From Kitasatospora cineracea (GTDB taxonomy: Bacteria; Actinomycetota; Actinomycetes; Streptomycetales; Streptomycetaceae): 64,000 bases of DNA. The translations under genes were made by a program, and so were the position numbers. Location of the stretch: positions 2,852,001 through 2,916,000 of the forward strand of contig NZ_RJVJ01000001.1 in assembly GCF_003751605.1 (NCBI RefSeq), in the 5' to 3' direction. Under the pieces are notes generated by a model that was given only the letters and a program-made list of their open reading frames with translations, did not search any database and was not told the origin of the DNA. Below are positions 1 to 7,759 of the stretch, one piece after another; the first letter of the stretch is position 1, and the number at the start of each line of letters is the position of its first letter.

Positions 1-149
1 TGCAGACGCCCACCAAGCTCGACCCGGAGCAGGAGGAGCTGCTGCGCCGGCTCGCCGTGCTGCGCGGCGAGGAGCGTCCCTCCGGGCAGTTCGCGCCCGG
101 CCAGCAGGGCCTGTTCTCCCGGCTGAAGGACGCCTTCAACGGCCGGTGA
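1..149 (+). CDS. dnaJ: DnaJ-type co-chaperone, C-terminal end (partial)
   Basis: The window opens inside a gene; codons start at position 3 and end at TGA 147-149. The visible 48 residues (beginning QTPTKLDPEQEELLRRLAVLRGEE and ending FSRLKDAFNGR) match the acidic tail that follows the C-terminal substrate-binding domain of actinobacterial DnaJ2. In Streptomyces this gene usually lies in an hrcA-dnaJ2 pair directly upstream of rsmE, which agrees with the next gene here. J domain and zinc fingers lie outside the window, so the call rests on the tail and the neighbour only. Confidence 0.75.
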   Translation, partial: QTPTKLDPEQEELLRRLAVLRGEERPSGQFAPGQQGLFSRLKDAFNGR

Positions 150-164
150 GACCCGAACGACCCG

Positions 165-209
165 GGCCGGGAACGGTGCAGGGGCTGCGCGCCCCCGCCG
201 TTCCCGGCC
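165..209 (+). terminator. Hairpin after dnaJ
   Basis: A perfect 12-bp inverted repeat, GGCCGGGAACGG at 165-176 and CCGTTCCCGGCC at 198-209, encloses a smaller G-rich/C-rich stem. It sits 16 bases after the dnaJ stop and before rsmE. There is only a short T stretch (TTTT at 213-216), as usual for Streptomyces terminators. Confidence 0.6.
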
Positions 210-266
210 GGCTTTTCGACGGGCTCCGGCTCCGACCGGGCTCCTGCTGAGAGGACCGCTGCACCG

Positions 267-1010
267 ATGACCGCACCCGTGTTCGTCGTCGACGACCTGA
301 CCGGGGCCGCCCCCGGCGCCACCGTCCGCCTCGACGGCCCCGAAGGCCGGCACGCCGTCGCCGTCAAGCGCCTGGAACCCGGCGAGGCGCTCACCCTCGC
401 CGACGGCCGCGGCCGCGGCGCGGACGGCACCGTCGCCGCGCTGCACGGCAAGGACGCCCTCGACGTGCTGGTCACCGCCGTCCGCGAGGAACCCGCCCCC
501 GCGCCCCGGATCACCGTCGTCCAGGCCCTGCCCAAGGGCGACCGCGGCGAACTCGCCGTCGAGACCATGACCGAAGCCGGCATCGACGCGATCGTGCCCT
601 GGGCCGCCGCCCGCTGCATCACCCAGTGGAAGGGCGAACGCGGCGCCAAGGCGCTGGCCAAGTGGCGCGCCACCGCGCGCGAGGCCGGCAAGCAGTCGCG
701 GCGACTGCGCTTCCCGGAGGTCCGGGACGCGGTGACCACCCGGCAGCTGCTGCCGCTGCTCGCGGCCGCGAGCTTCGCGGCCGTCCTGCACGAGGAGGGC
801 TCGCTGCCGCTCGCCGCCGCCGCGCTGCCGGCCGACGGCGAGATCGTCCTGGTGGTCGGACCCGAGGGGGGCGTCTCCCCGGACGAGATCGCCGCCTTCG
901 CGGAGGCCGGCGCCGCGCCGTACCGGCTCGGCCCGTCCGTCCTGCGCACCTCCACGGCGGGCGTCGCGGCCGGCGCGCTGCTGCTGGGCCGCACGGGGCG
1001 CTGGGGGTAG
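267..1010 (+). CDS. rsmE: 16S rRNA (uracil(1498)-N3)-methyltransferase RsmE
   Basis: A 247-residue protein of usual RsmE length. It methylates N3 of U1498 in the decoding centre of 16S rRNA using S-adenosylmethionine. The N-terminal PUA-like part (about residues 1-75) carries the HAVAVKRLEPGE segment, and the C-terminal SPOUT knot domain shows LVVGPEGGVSPDEI (about residues 193-206) and the LGPSVLRTSTAG signature (about 222-233), which form the SAM-binding trefoil knot. ATG at 267 follows AGAGGA at 249-254. It stands directly behind dnaJ, the usual actinobacterial arrangement. Family assignment is firm. Confidence 0.95.
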   Translation: MTAPVFVVDDLTGAAPGATVRLDGPEGRHAVAVKRLEPGEALTLADGRGRGADGTVAALHGKDALDVLVTAVREEPAPAPRITVVQALPKGDRGELAVETMTEAGIDAIVPWAAARCITQWKGERGAKALAKWRATAREAGKQSRRLRFPEVRDAVTTRQLLPLLAAASFAAVLHEEGSLPLAAAALPADGEIVLVVGPEGGVSPDEIAAFAEAGAAPYRLGPSVLRTSTAGVAAGALLLGRTGRWG

Positions 1011-1029
1011 GCGGGGCGGGACGGTGCGA

Positions 1030-1164
1030 AACCGGGGGCGCGGGGAACTGCGCGCAGCGGGAGTCGCACGTCGGTGCGGTCGCGGGACGGTGCACCATGC
1101 TGTCCTGCGGGGCGATCCGGCTGTGCGTGCTCGCCTGGCCGCGCAGTTCCTCGCGCCCCCGGTT
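1030..1164. repeat. Long-armed inverted repeat between rsmE and the tricorn gene
   Basis: Two 25-base arms, 1030-1054 and 1140-1164, are reverse complements with one mismatch and are separated by 85 bases. The arm core (GGGGGCGCGGGGAACTGCGC) looks like the short intergenic repeat found at many Streptomyces loci. The region 1011-1226 otherwise holds only the promoter side of the next gene. I see no gene inside. Confidence 0.7.
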
Positions 1165-1226
1165 CCGCAGGGTCCGGCGCAGCAGTTCTCTGACGTTCCG
1201 TGAGGTTCGCCGCCTAGGGTGGCAGG

Positions 1227-4200
1227 ATGACGGAATCGACGCGCGGGTATCTGCGCCACCCTCACTTGCACGGTGACGCCGTGGCTTTCGTGGCTGAGGA
1301 CGACGTCTGGCTGGCGCCCGTGGACGGCGGGCGGGCCTGGCGGGTGACGGCGGACCAGGCGCCTTCGGGGGCGGTGCGGTTCTCGCCGGACGGGGGGTCG
1401 CTGGCTTGGACGTCGGCCCGGGACGGGGCGCCGGAGGTGCACGTCGGGCCGGTGGAGGGTGGTCCGGCCAGGCGGTTGACGTACTGGGGGAATCCGTTCA
1501 CCGCGCTGGTGGGGTGGACCGCGGACGGGCGGCCGATCGCCGTCACCGCCGCCGGGCAGGAGACCATCCGGCGGACCTGGGCGTTCGCGTTGCCGTTGGA
1601 CGGCGGGGAGCCGGAGCGGCTGCCGTACGGGCCGATCGGCGCGCTGGCGTTCGAGCCGGTGCCGGCGGGGGCCGGCGGGGGGCGGGTGCTGCTCGGGACG
1701 CACAACCGGGAGGCCGCGCACTGGAAGCGCTACCGGGGCGGCCGGGCCGGGAAGCTGTGGATCGGCGGCGGCCGGTTCGAGCGCCTGCACGCCGACCTGG
1801 ACGGGCAGTTGGAGTGCCCGATGTGGGTCGGTGACCGGGTCGCGTTCCTGTCCGACCACGAGGGGGTCGGGCGGCTGTACTCCAGCCTCCCGGACGGTTC
1901 CGACCTGCGCGCGCACGGCCCGGCCGAGCACGGCTTCTACGCCCGGCAGGCGTCCACCGACGGCACCCGGGTGATCTGGCAGAGCGCCGGCGAGCTGTGG
2001 CTGCTGGACGACCTGGACGGTGCCGGGGCGCGCCGCCTGGACGTCCGTCCGGCCGGGCCGCGCACCCGGCGGCAGCCGCACCCGACGCCCGCCGCCGGGC
2101 AGGTGGAGACCGCCGCCCCGGACCGCACCGGCCGGGCCGCGGCCGTGGTGGTGCGCGGCACCGTGCACTGGGTCACCCACCGGGAGGGCCCGGCCCGGGT
2201 GCTGGACGAGGCGCCCGGGGTGCGGGGCAGGCTGGCCCGGGTGGTCCCGGGCGAGGACGGTGCGCAGGGCGCGGTGTGGGTCACCGACGCGGAGGGCGAC
2301 GACGCGCTGGAGTACGCCCCGGCGGTGCTGGGCGCGGAGCGGCGGCGGCTGGCGGCCGGGCGGCTCGGCCGGGTGCGCGGCCTGGCGGTCTCGCCGGACG
2401 GCAAGCAGCTCGCGGTGGCCTCGCACGACGGCCGGGTGCTGCTGGTGGCGCTCAGCGACGGCGCGGTCAACGAGCTGGCGCGCAGCGGCGACGGCGAGGT
2501 CAGCGGGCTGGTGTTCAGCCCGGACTCGGCGTGGCTGGCCTGGTCGCAGCCGGTGCTGGGCCCGTGGTCGCTGCGCCAGATCATGCTCGCCGACCTGACC
2601 TCGCGCACCGTCAGCGAGGCGACCCCGCAGCGCTTCCACGACTACTCGCCGGCCTTCACCGCGGACGGCCGGCACCTGGCGTTCCTGTCGGTGCGCACCT
2701 TCGACCCGGTGTACGACCAGCACGCCTTCGACCTGTCCTTCCCTGGCGGCACCCGCCCGTACCTGCTGACGCTGGCCGCCGACACGCCGTCGCCGTTCGG
2801 CCCGCAGCGCGGCGGGCGGCCGGCCGGCGGCGAGGAGGAGGACGCCAAGGAGGGCGAGAAGGACGCGGTGCCCGGCACCCGGGTCGACCTGGAGGGGCTG
2901 GCCGACCGGATCGTGCCGTTCCCGGTGGAGGCCGGCCGGTTCGGGGTGCTGCGGGCGGCGAAGGACGGGGTGCTGTGGACCAGGTACCCGTTCAGCGGCG
3001 AACTCGGCGACAGCGCGGCCTCGTTGGACGACGAGCCGGCCCGCACCGCGCTGGAGCGGTTCGACCTGAGGAAGCGCCGGGCGGAGGAACTGCTCAGCGG
3101 CGTCGACGCGTTCGCGGTCAGCGGTGACGGCGCCCGGCTGGCCGTGCTGGACGGCGGCGCGCTGCGGATCGTGCCCGCCGACCAGAAGGCCGGCGAGGAC
3201 GAGGAGGTGGACGTCGACCTCGACCGGGTCCGGGTCACCGTCGACCCGGCCGCCGAGTGGCGGCAGATGTTCGACGAGAACGGCCGCCTGATGCGCGACA
3301 ACTTCTGGCGCGCCGACCTGAACGGCGTCGACTGGACGGGCGTGCTGGCGCGGTACCGGCCGCTGGTCGAGCGGATCGGCAGCCACGCCGACCTGGTCGA
3401 CCTGCTTTGGGAGACGGTCGGCGAGCTCGGCACCTCGCACGCCTACGTGCTGCCGCCCGGCCGCGGCACCGAGGCGGCCCGGCTGCAGGGCCTGCTCGGC
3501 GCGGACCTGGTGCGGGACGGCGAGGTGTGGCGGGTCGCCCGGGTGCTGCCCGGCGAGTCCTCCGACCCGCGGGCCCGCTCCCCGCTGGCCGCGCCCGGCG
3601 CGGCGATCCGCCCCGGGGACGCGGTGCTGGCCGTCAACGGGCGCCCGGTCGACCCGGTGACCGGCCCGGCCCCGCTGCTGGCCGGCACCGCCGACCAGCC
3701 GGTCGAACTCACCGTCACCGGCCCGGACGGCGAGCGGCACCCCGTGGTGGTGCCGACCGACGACGAGGAGGCGCTGCGCTACCACGACTGGGTGGCCGGC
3801 CGGCGGGCCGCCGTCCGCGAACTGTCCGGCGGCCGGCTCGGCTACCTGCACGTCCCCGACATGCAGAGCGCCGGCTGGGCGCAGCTCCACCGCGACCTGC
3901 GGTTCGAGATGTCGCTGGACGGCCTGGTGCTGGACCTGCGGGAGAACCGCGGCGGCCACACCTCCCAGCTGATCGTGGAGAAGCTGGCCCGCCGGATCGT
4001 CGGCTGGAACCACGGCCGCGACCTGGCCCGCCCCGACCCGTACCCCGGCGACGCCCCGCGCGGCCCGGTGGTGGCGCTCGCCAACGAGTTCTCCGGCTCG
4101 GACGGCGACATCGTCAACGCGGCGATCCAGGCGCTCGGCATCGGCCCGGTGGTCGGCACCCGCACCTGGGGCGGCGTGATCGGCATCGACAGCCGGTACG

Positions 4201-4421
4201 CGCTGGTCGACGGGACGCTGGTCACCCAGCCCAAGTACGCGTTCTGGATGGAGGGCTACGGCTGGCAGCTGGAGAACCGCGGCGTCACCCCCGACGTCGA
4301 GGTGCCGATCGCCCCGCACGACTGGGCGGCCGGCCGCGACCCCCAGCTGGAGACCGCCGTCCGGCTCGCCCTGGAGGCGCTGGAGCGCACCCCCGCCCGG
4401 ACCTCGCCCGGCCCGGACTAG
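1227..4421 (+). CDS. tri: Tricorn protease homologue (S41 family)
   Basis: A 1064-residue cytosolic peptidase, close to the usual tricorn length of about 1070; tricorn trims oligopeptides released by the proteasome, which actinobacteria also have. The first 700 residues carry beta-propeller repeats of WD40/TolB type (RFSPDGGSLAWTSARDG, VSPDGKQLAVASHDGR, FSPDSAWLAWS). A C1 helical domain follows with LGTSHAYV (Ser737-His738, the catalytic charge-relay pair of tricorn), then a PDZ domain near 760-850. The tail-specific protease core has NEFSGSDGD (nucleophile Ser958, followed by Asp959) and ENRGVTPD (Glu1016). All catalytic positions seem intact. The Lys/Glu-rich insert near residues 535-550 is a linker. 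ATG at 1227; a terminator follows the stop. Confidence 0.93.
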   Translation: MTESTRGYLRHPHLHGDAVAFVAEDDVWLAPVDGGRAWRVTADQAPSGAVRFSPDGGSLAWTSARDGAPEVHVGPVEGGPARRLTYWGNPFTALVGWTADGRPIAVTAAGQETIRRTWAFALPLDGGEPERLPYGPIGALAFEPVPAGAGGGRVLLGTHNREAAHWKRYRGGRAGKLWIGGGRFERLHADLDGQLECPMWVGDRVAFLSDHEGVGRLYSSLPDGSDLRAHGPAEHGFYARQASTDGTRVIWQSAGELWLLDDLDGAGARRLDVRPAGPRTRRQPHPTPAAGQVETAAPDRTGRAAAVVVRGTVHWVTHREGPARVLDEAPGVRGRLARVVPGEDGAQGAVWVTDAEGDDALEYAPAVLGAERRRLAAGRLGRVRGLAVSPDGKQLAVASHDGRVLLVALSDGAVNELARSGDGEVSGLVFSPDSAWLAWSQPVLGPWSLRQIMLADLTSRTVSEATPQRFHDYSPAFTADGRHLAFLSVRTFDPVYDQHAFDLSFPGGTRPYLLTLAADTPSPFGPQRGGRPAGGEEEDAKEGEKDAVPGTRVDLEGLADRIVPFPVEAGRFGVLRAAKDGVLWTRYPFSGELGDSAASLDDEPARTALERFDLRKRRAEELLSGVDAFAVSGDGARLAVLDGGALRIVPADQKAGEDEEVDVDLDRVRVTVDPAAEWRQMFDENGRLMRDNFWRADLNGVDWTGVLARYRPLVERIGSHADLVDLLWETVGELGTSHAYVLPPGRGTEAARLQGLLGADLVRDGEVWRVARVLPGESSDPRARSPLAAPGAAIRPGDAVLAVNGRPVDPVTGPAPLLAGTADQPVELTVTGPDGERHPVVVPTDDEEALRYHDWVAGRRAAVRELSGGRLGYLHVPDMQSAGWAQLHRDLRFEMSLDGLVLDLRENRGGHTSQLIVEKLARRIVGWNHGRDLARPDPYPGDAPRGPVVALANEFSGSDGDIVNAAIQALGIGPVVGTRTWGGVIGIDSRYALVDGTLVTQPKYAFWMEGYGWQLENRGVTPDVEVPIAPHDWAAGRDPQLETAVRLALEALERTPARTSPGPD

Positions 4422-4438
4422 CCATTCGTCTACGAACG

Positions 4439-4463
4439 ACCGGCCGCCCGGCGGGCGGCCGGT
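4439..4463 (+). terminator. Hairpin after the tricorn gene
   Basis: ACCGGCCGCCC at 4439-4449 and GGGCGGCCGGT at 4453-4463 form a perfect 11-bp stem with a GGC loop, followed by TT. It separates the tricorn gene from the effector cassette. Confidence 0.75.
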
Positions 4464-4533
4464 TTCCCGACGTGTCCTTCCGGCGCCGCCCTGTTATCGC
4501 TAGGGTGCACGCAGTGACGGCCGAGGGGGAGCG

Positions 4534-4842
4534 TTGGGGACACCGGATTTCAGCGTGGACCACGAGGCGCTGGGCGAGTGCGGCCGGAAGCTGGACCGGG
4601 CGGGCGACGACCTGGAGGCGGCCGGTGGTCGGTTCCGGGGCCCGCCGGACTTCGACCGGGACCACTTCGGCGACTACGGCGTCCCCGAGGCGGCCGGCAA
4701 CTTCTTCACCTCCTGGCAGGACGAGTGGCGGCTGGACGTCCGGGCGCTGCGCGAACTCGCCGAGAAGGTGCGACGGAGCGCGGAGAACTACCGCAGCACC
4801 GACGCCGAGGTGGCCGGGGCGGCCGGCCGGCCGCACGGCTGA
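4534..4842 (+). CDS. Small type VII secretion partner (EspC/WXG100-like)
   Basis: A 102-residue helical protein of the size of ESX-secreted WXG100/EspC-type partners. The second half reads as one long helix and carries YRSTD (Tyr92 to Asp96), which fits the YxxxD/E export signal known for actinobacterial type VII substrates. TTG at 4534 is chosen because GAGGGGGA at 4523-4530 lies just upstream; an in-frame GTG at 4555 would remove eight residues. A GTG at 4514 is out of frame. The stop is 66 bases before the 518-residue WXG protein, so the two are probably cotranscribed and form the usual YxxxD/WXG heterodimer. Exact family not certain. Confidence 0.7.
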   Translation: MGTPDFSVDHEALGECGRKLDRAGDDLEAAGGRFRGPPDFDRDHFGDYGVPEAAGNFFTSWQDEWRLDVRALRELAEKVRRSAENYRSTDAEVAGAAGRPHG

Positions 4843-4908
4843 GGGGGCACGGGGAACACGGGGAGGGGGACCGACCGACCGGCACGGCCGAAGGGGAGCC
4901 AGCACGGG

Positions 4909-6465
4909 ATGCCGACGCAACGCGAGCAGGTCGAGGAGCTCAGCCGCACCATCGGGAGCGCCCACGGGATGTGGGGCGCCGGGGACCTCCGGGACGCCGT
5001 CCACGACGCCGTCCGGCTGCCGGGGCCCGCGGGCGTGCCCGGGGCGATCGACCGGCTCGGCCGGGACTTCGCCGCGATGTCCGGGCAGGTCGACAGCGTC
5101 CGGGCCGAGGTCGCCGACGTCGCCCGGAGCAGGCTCCCGGACGTCTGGACCGGGCAGGTCGGCGAGAAGGCCGCCGAGGCCGTCACCGCCGCCGCGCAGG
5201 ACCTGGACCGGATGACCGAGGACTTCACCCGGGCCGGCCGGGTCCTGGTCGAACTCTGCGACGCCCTGGCGCAGGCCCAGGCCACCCACGCCCGGTCGGC
5301 CGGCTCGCTGGCCCGGGCCGCCGTCCTGCTGGCCGACATCACCACCGTGGGCGGCCTGCCCGACCCGGTGCACTGGGACGACGACAAGATGCACGAGGCC
5401 AAGGCGGAGGCCGGGTACGCGATCGGCCTGATGCTGGATGCCGCCGTGCGCGCCGAGGAGGCCGGCCACCGCGCCGCGGCCGAGCTCAACCGGCTCGCCG
5501 CGCAGGCCGAGGCGGCCCGGCTGGCGGGCGGCGGCCTGAGCGCCACCGACCGCCTGGTGCTGGCCGGCGCCGGGGGCTTCGCCGACCTGAACCGCATCCT
5601 CAGCGCCACCGACGCCACCCGGGCCGGACAGTTCCTGGACCGGCTCGCCCCCGCGGACCGGCAGCGGCTGAACGCCCTGCTGGCCGGCGCCAAGTCGGCC
5701 GAGGAGCGCGCCTACCTGCTGAAGGCGCTCGCCGCCGGCCACAGCGTGGACGAGGTCGCCGCGTTCGACGCGCAGATCCACGAGCACGGCGCCAATCGGG
5801 CCTGGCTGGACGCCCGGCTCAGCCCGACCCGGCACGACCCGCAGCCCCGCACCGGCATCGACCACCTGGAGGTGCCGGGCTTCCTGGGCGCCGCCTGGGT
5901 GCAGGACGGCAGCACCTGCGTGGCCGCGTCCACCGTGACGGCGCGGGCCGTGGTCGACCCGGTGTACGCGTTCCAGCTCACCACCGGCGGCCGCCCCGGC
6001 GACCCGGGGTCCGAGAGCGCGGCCGCCTTCACCGAGCGGCTGCGGGCCGAGCAGCACCGGGTCTACGACGGCAGCCGGGAGTGGTACCAGGACCTGCCGC
6101 TGATCGGGCAGGAGGGGCTGAGCGACGACCAGTCCCGGGACGTGGCGAACCGGGAGCTCGGCACCCGCACCGGCACCGACTACCGCAACGTCCCGCTCGA
6201 CGGCCCGGACGGGCGGCGGGACGTGCTGGTCGACGTGGAGAAGGCCGTGGACGAGGGCAAGCCCGTCCCGGTGAGCATCCGCGGCGGCGACCAGGGCCAC
6301 CAGCTGATGATCATCGGGCACGACGGCGACAAGCTCCAGGTCTACAACCCGTGGGGCTACACCACCTGGATCACGGAGGACGACTTCGTCAACAACCACA
6401 TGGACCACGCGCTCGACCAGCCGCCCCGGATGGACACCGCGACCAGCGTCCGCCTCCCGAAGTGA
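4909..6465 (+). CDS. WXG-headed protein with papain-like C-terminal domain; candidate type VII effector
   Basis: A 518-residue protein. Residues 1-135 are helical and contain VWTGQ (Trp80-x-Gly82, the WXG turn) between helices, as in type VII substrates. Residues 150-300 are a further helical linker. From about 325 on there is a papain-like/C39-like fold: Gln332 and Cys337 in QDGSTCVAA, His464 in GDQGHQLMIIG, and Asn480 in VYNPWG, in the order Gln-Cys-His-Asn seen in papain-type peptidases. No signal peptide is visible, which suits type VII export. ATG at 4909 follows AAGGGGA at 4890-4896. The downstream exported protein resembles a cysteine-protease inhibitor. I infer an antibacterial or environment-directed peptidase or deamidase; the substrate is unknown. 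Confidence 0.75.
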   Translation: MPTQREQVEELSRTIGSAHGMWGAGDLRDAVHDAVRLPGPAGVPGAIDRLGRDFAAMSGQVDSVRAEVADVARSRLPDVWTGQVGEKAAEAVTAAAQDLDRMTEDFTRAGRVLVELCDALAQAQATHARSAGSLARAAVLLADITTVGGLPDPVHWDDDKMHEAKAEAGYAIGLMLDAAVRAEEAGHRAAAELNRLAAQAEAARLAGGGLSATDRLVLAGAGGFADLNRILSATDATRAGQFLDRLAPADRQRLNALLAGAKSAEERAYLLKALAAGHSVDEVAAFDAQIHEHGANRAWLDARLSPTRHDPQPRTGIDHLEVPGFLGAAWVQDGSTCVAASTVTARAVVDPVYAFQLTTGGRPGDPGSESAAAFTERLRAEQHRVYDGSREWYQDLPLIGQEGLSDDQSRDVANRELGTRTGTDYRNVPLDGPDGRRDVLVDVEKAVDEGKPVPVSIRGGDQGHQLMIIGHDGDKLQVYNPWGYTTWITEDDFVNNHMDHALDQPPRMDTATSVRLPK

Positions 6466-6522
6466 GCCCCCCGGCGTCGACCCTCCGGTGTCGAACCTCC
6501 CGAAGTGAACCTCCCGTAGTGA
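6453..6522 (+). repeat. Triplicated 13-mer at the effector gene stop
   Basis: CCTCCCGAAGTGA occurs at 6453-6465 (including the effector TGA), again at 6496-6508, and with one change (CCTCCCGTAGTGA) at 6510-6522. The 70-base gap before the next ATG at 6536 is therefore built largely from copies of the gene end, probably by local slippage. Confidence 0.75.
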
Positions 6523-6535
6523 ACAGAGAGCACCC

Positions 6536-6931
6536 ATGACCAGCCCCCCGCCCGGCCGGACCGACGCCGAGCTCGCCGCCTTGGACGTGCCCGCGCTGCT
6601 GCGCTTCGGCCTGGCCCAGGACGGCCCGCACCGGCGGGCGCTGTTCGCCGACGGCGCGGTGGCCGCCGCGCTCGCGGCCGAGCGGTGCGAGGTGCCCCCG
6701 CACGCCGTCGCCTACCTGGCCGAGCTCGTCCGGGCCGCCGGGCTCAGGGCCGCCGCCGAACTGCCGGAGCCGCTGGTCGGCCCCGGCGCGGCCGACCTCG
6801 CCGACGACTGGCTGCACGCGGCCGGCACGGTGCTGGACCCGGACGGCGTGGCCGCCGGGGCGCTGGTGGCCGACTGGCTCGCCGCGGTCGCCGCGCTGCT
6901 CGAACTGCGCCGCGTGAGCCGCCGCGCGTGA
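6536..6931 (+). CDS. Hypothetical protein in effector cassette
   Basis: A 131-residue, Ala/Leu-rich, acidic and probably all-helical cytoplasmic protein; I do not recognise a family. ATG at 6536 follows AGAGAG at 6525-6530. It stands between the papain-like effector gene and the exported inhibitor-like gene, and its TGA (6929-6931) overlaps the GTG of the next gene (GTGA). Coding is supported by high GC at third positions and by that coupling. It could be a cytoplasmic immunity protein, a chaperone for the WXG protein, or an unrelated passenger. Confidence 0.7.
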   Translation: MTSPPPGRTDAELAALDVPALLRFGLAQDGPHRRALFADGAVAAALAAERCEVPPHAVAYLAELVRAAGLRAAAELPEPLVGPGAADLADDWLHAAGTVLDPDGVAAGALVADWLAAVAALLELRRVSRRA

Positions 6932-7350
6932 GGACGTGGAAGGTGACGGGGGCCCGGGCCGTCCGGGCGTCGGTGCTGGCGGTGCTGGTGGTGCCGGTCT
7001 GGGGGCCGCGGTGGCAGGTCAACCACGGGGAGGTGTTCGCCTCGGACGCCCGGGAGGTCGCGGTCCGGCGCGGCCAGGTGTTCTCGCTGCACTGGGAACT
7101 GGCCGTGGACCCGGGGCGGTACCACCGGCCGGTGGCCCCCCGGCCCGACCCGGGGGTCGCCGTCCTCACCGGGGTCGACGAGGTCCCCGGCGACCCCGAC
7201 CGGCTGGGCGACGGCGGGGAGCTGTACCTGGTGTTCCGGGCGGAGGGCCGCGGCACCACCGAGCTGACGGTCGACAACTGCCGGGAACCCTGCGGCGGAT
7301 CCGCCGACGGCTTCCGCGAACGCCGGACCTACCGGATCGTGGTGCGCTGA
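6928..7350 (+). CDS. Exported chagasin-like (I42-type) protease inhibitor candidate
   Basis: A 140-residue protein starting at GTG 6928, overlapping the previous stop by four bases. Residues 1-30 have Arg/Lys followed by a hydrophobic run (VRASVLAVLVVPVWG), a signal peptide or anchor. The mature part reads as beta strands and recalls chagasin/I42 inhibitors: VDPGRY where the family has NPTTGY, GDGGE where it has GxGG, then GRGTTELTVDNCREP where it has the GTTxLxLxYxRPW loop. The RPW loop is altered to REPC, and two cysteines (NCREPC) may pair. The match is from memory and partial. Next to a papain-like effector it is a plausible extracytoplasmic immunity protein. Confidence 0.55.
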   Translation: MRTWKVTGARAVRASVLAVLVVPVWGPRWQVNHGEVFASDAREVAVRRGQVFSLHWELAVDPGRYHRPVAPRPDPGVAVLTGVDEVPGDPDRLGDGGELYLVFRAEGRGTTELTVDNCREPCGGSADGFRERRTYRIVVR

Positions 7351-7402
7351 CGGCGGTAAGGTCGTGGCACCAGTGACGGAAACCCAGGAAGGGACGCGGG
7401 AG

Positions 7403-7756
7403 ATGGCCGGCGAGCCGCAGGCGGACTGTGTGTTCTGCAAGATCGTGTCGGGGGACATCCCGGCGACCGTGGTGCGCAAGACCGAGCGGACGCTGACGTT
7501 CCGTGACATCAACCCGCAGGCGCCCACCCACCTGCTGGTGATCCCGCGGGTGCACTACGCGGACGCGGCCGAACTGGCCGCCGCCGAGCCGCAGATCGCG
7601 GCCGAACTGCTCGTCGAGGCGGGCGGGGCGGCGGCGGGCGAGGGCCTGGAGTCCTACCGGCTGATCTTCAACACCGGTGCGGGGGCCGGACAGACGGTCT
7701 TCCACGCGCACGTGCACGTGCTGGGCGGCAAGCCGCTCACCGAGGGACTGGTCTGA
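7403..7756 (+). CDS. HIT family (histidine triad) nucleotide-binding protein
   Basis: A 117-residue HIT protein: CVFCKIVSGDIPATVV at the N-terminus (Hint-type zinc ligand cysteines), FRDINPQAPTHLLVIPR in the middle and the triad HAHVHVLGG near the end. Hint-type enzymes hydrolyse adenosine phosphoramidates. ATG 7403 is preferred because AGGAAGGGAC lies at 7386-7395; an in-frame GTG at 7364 would add 13 residues without a good ribosome site. The stop lies three bases before the rnz start, so the two form an operon. Confidence 0.93.
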   Translation: MAGEPQADCVFCKIVSGDIPATVVRKTERTLTFRDINPQAPTHLLVIPRVHYADAAELAAAEPQIAAELLVEAGGAAAGEGLESYRLIFNTGAGAGQTVFHAHVHVLGGKPLTEGLV

Positions 7757-7759
7757 CCG

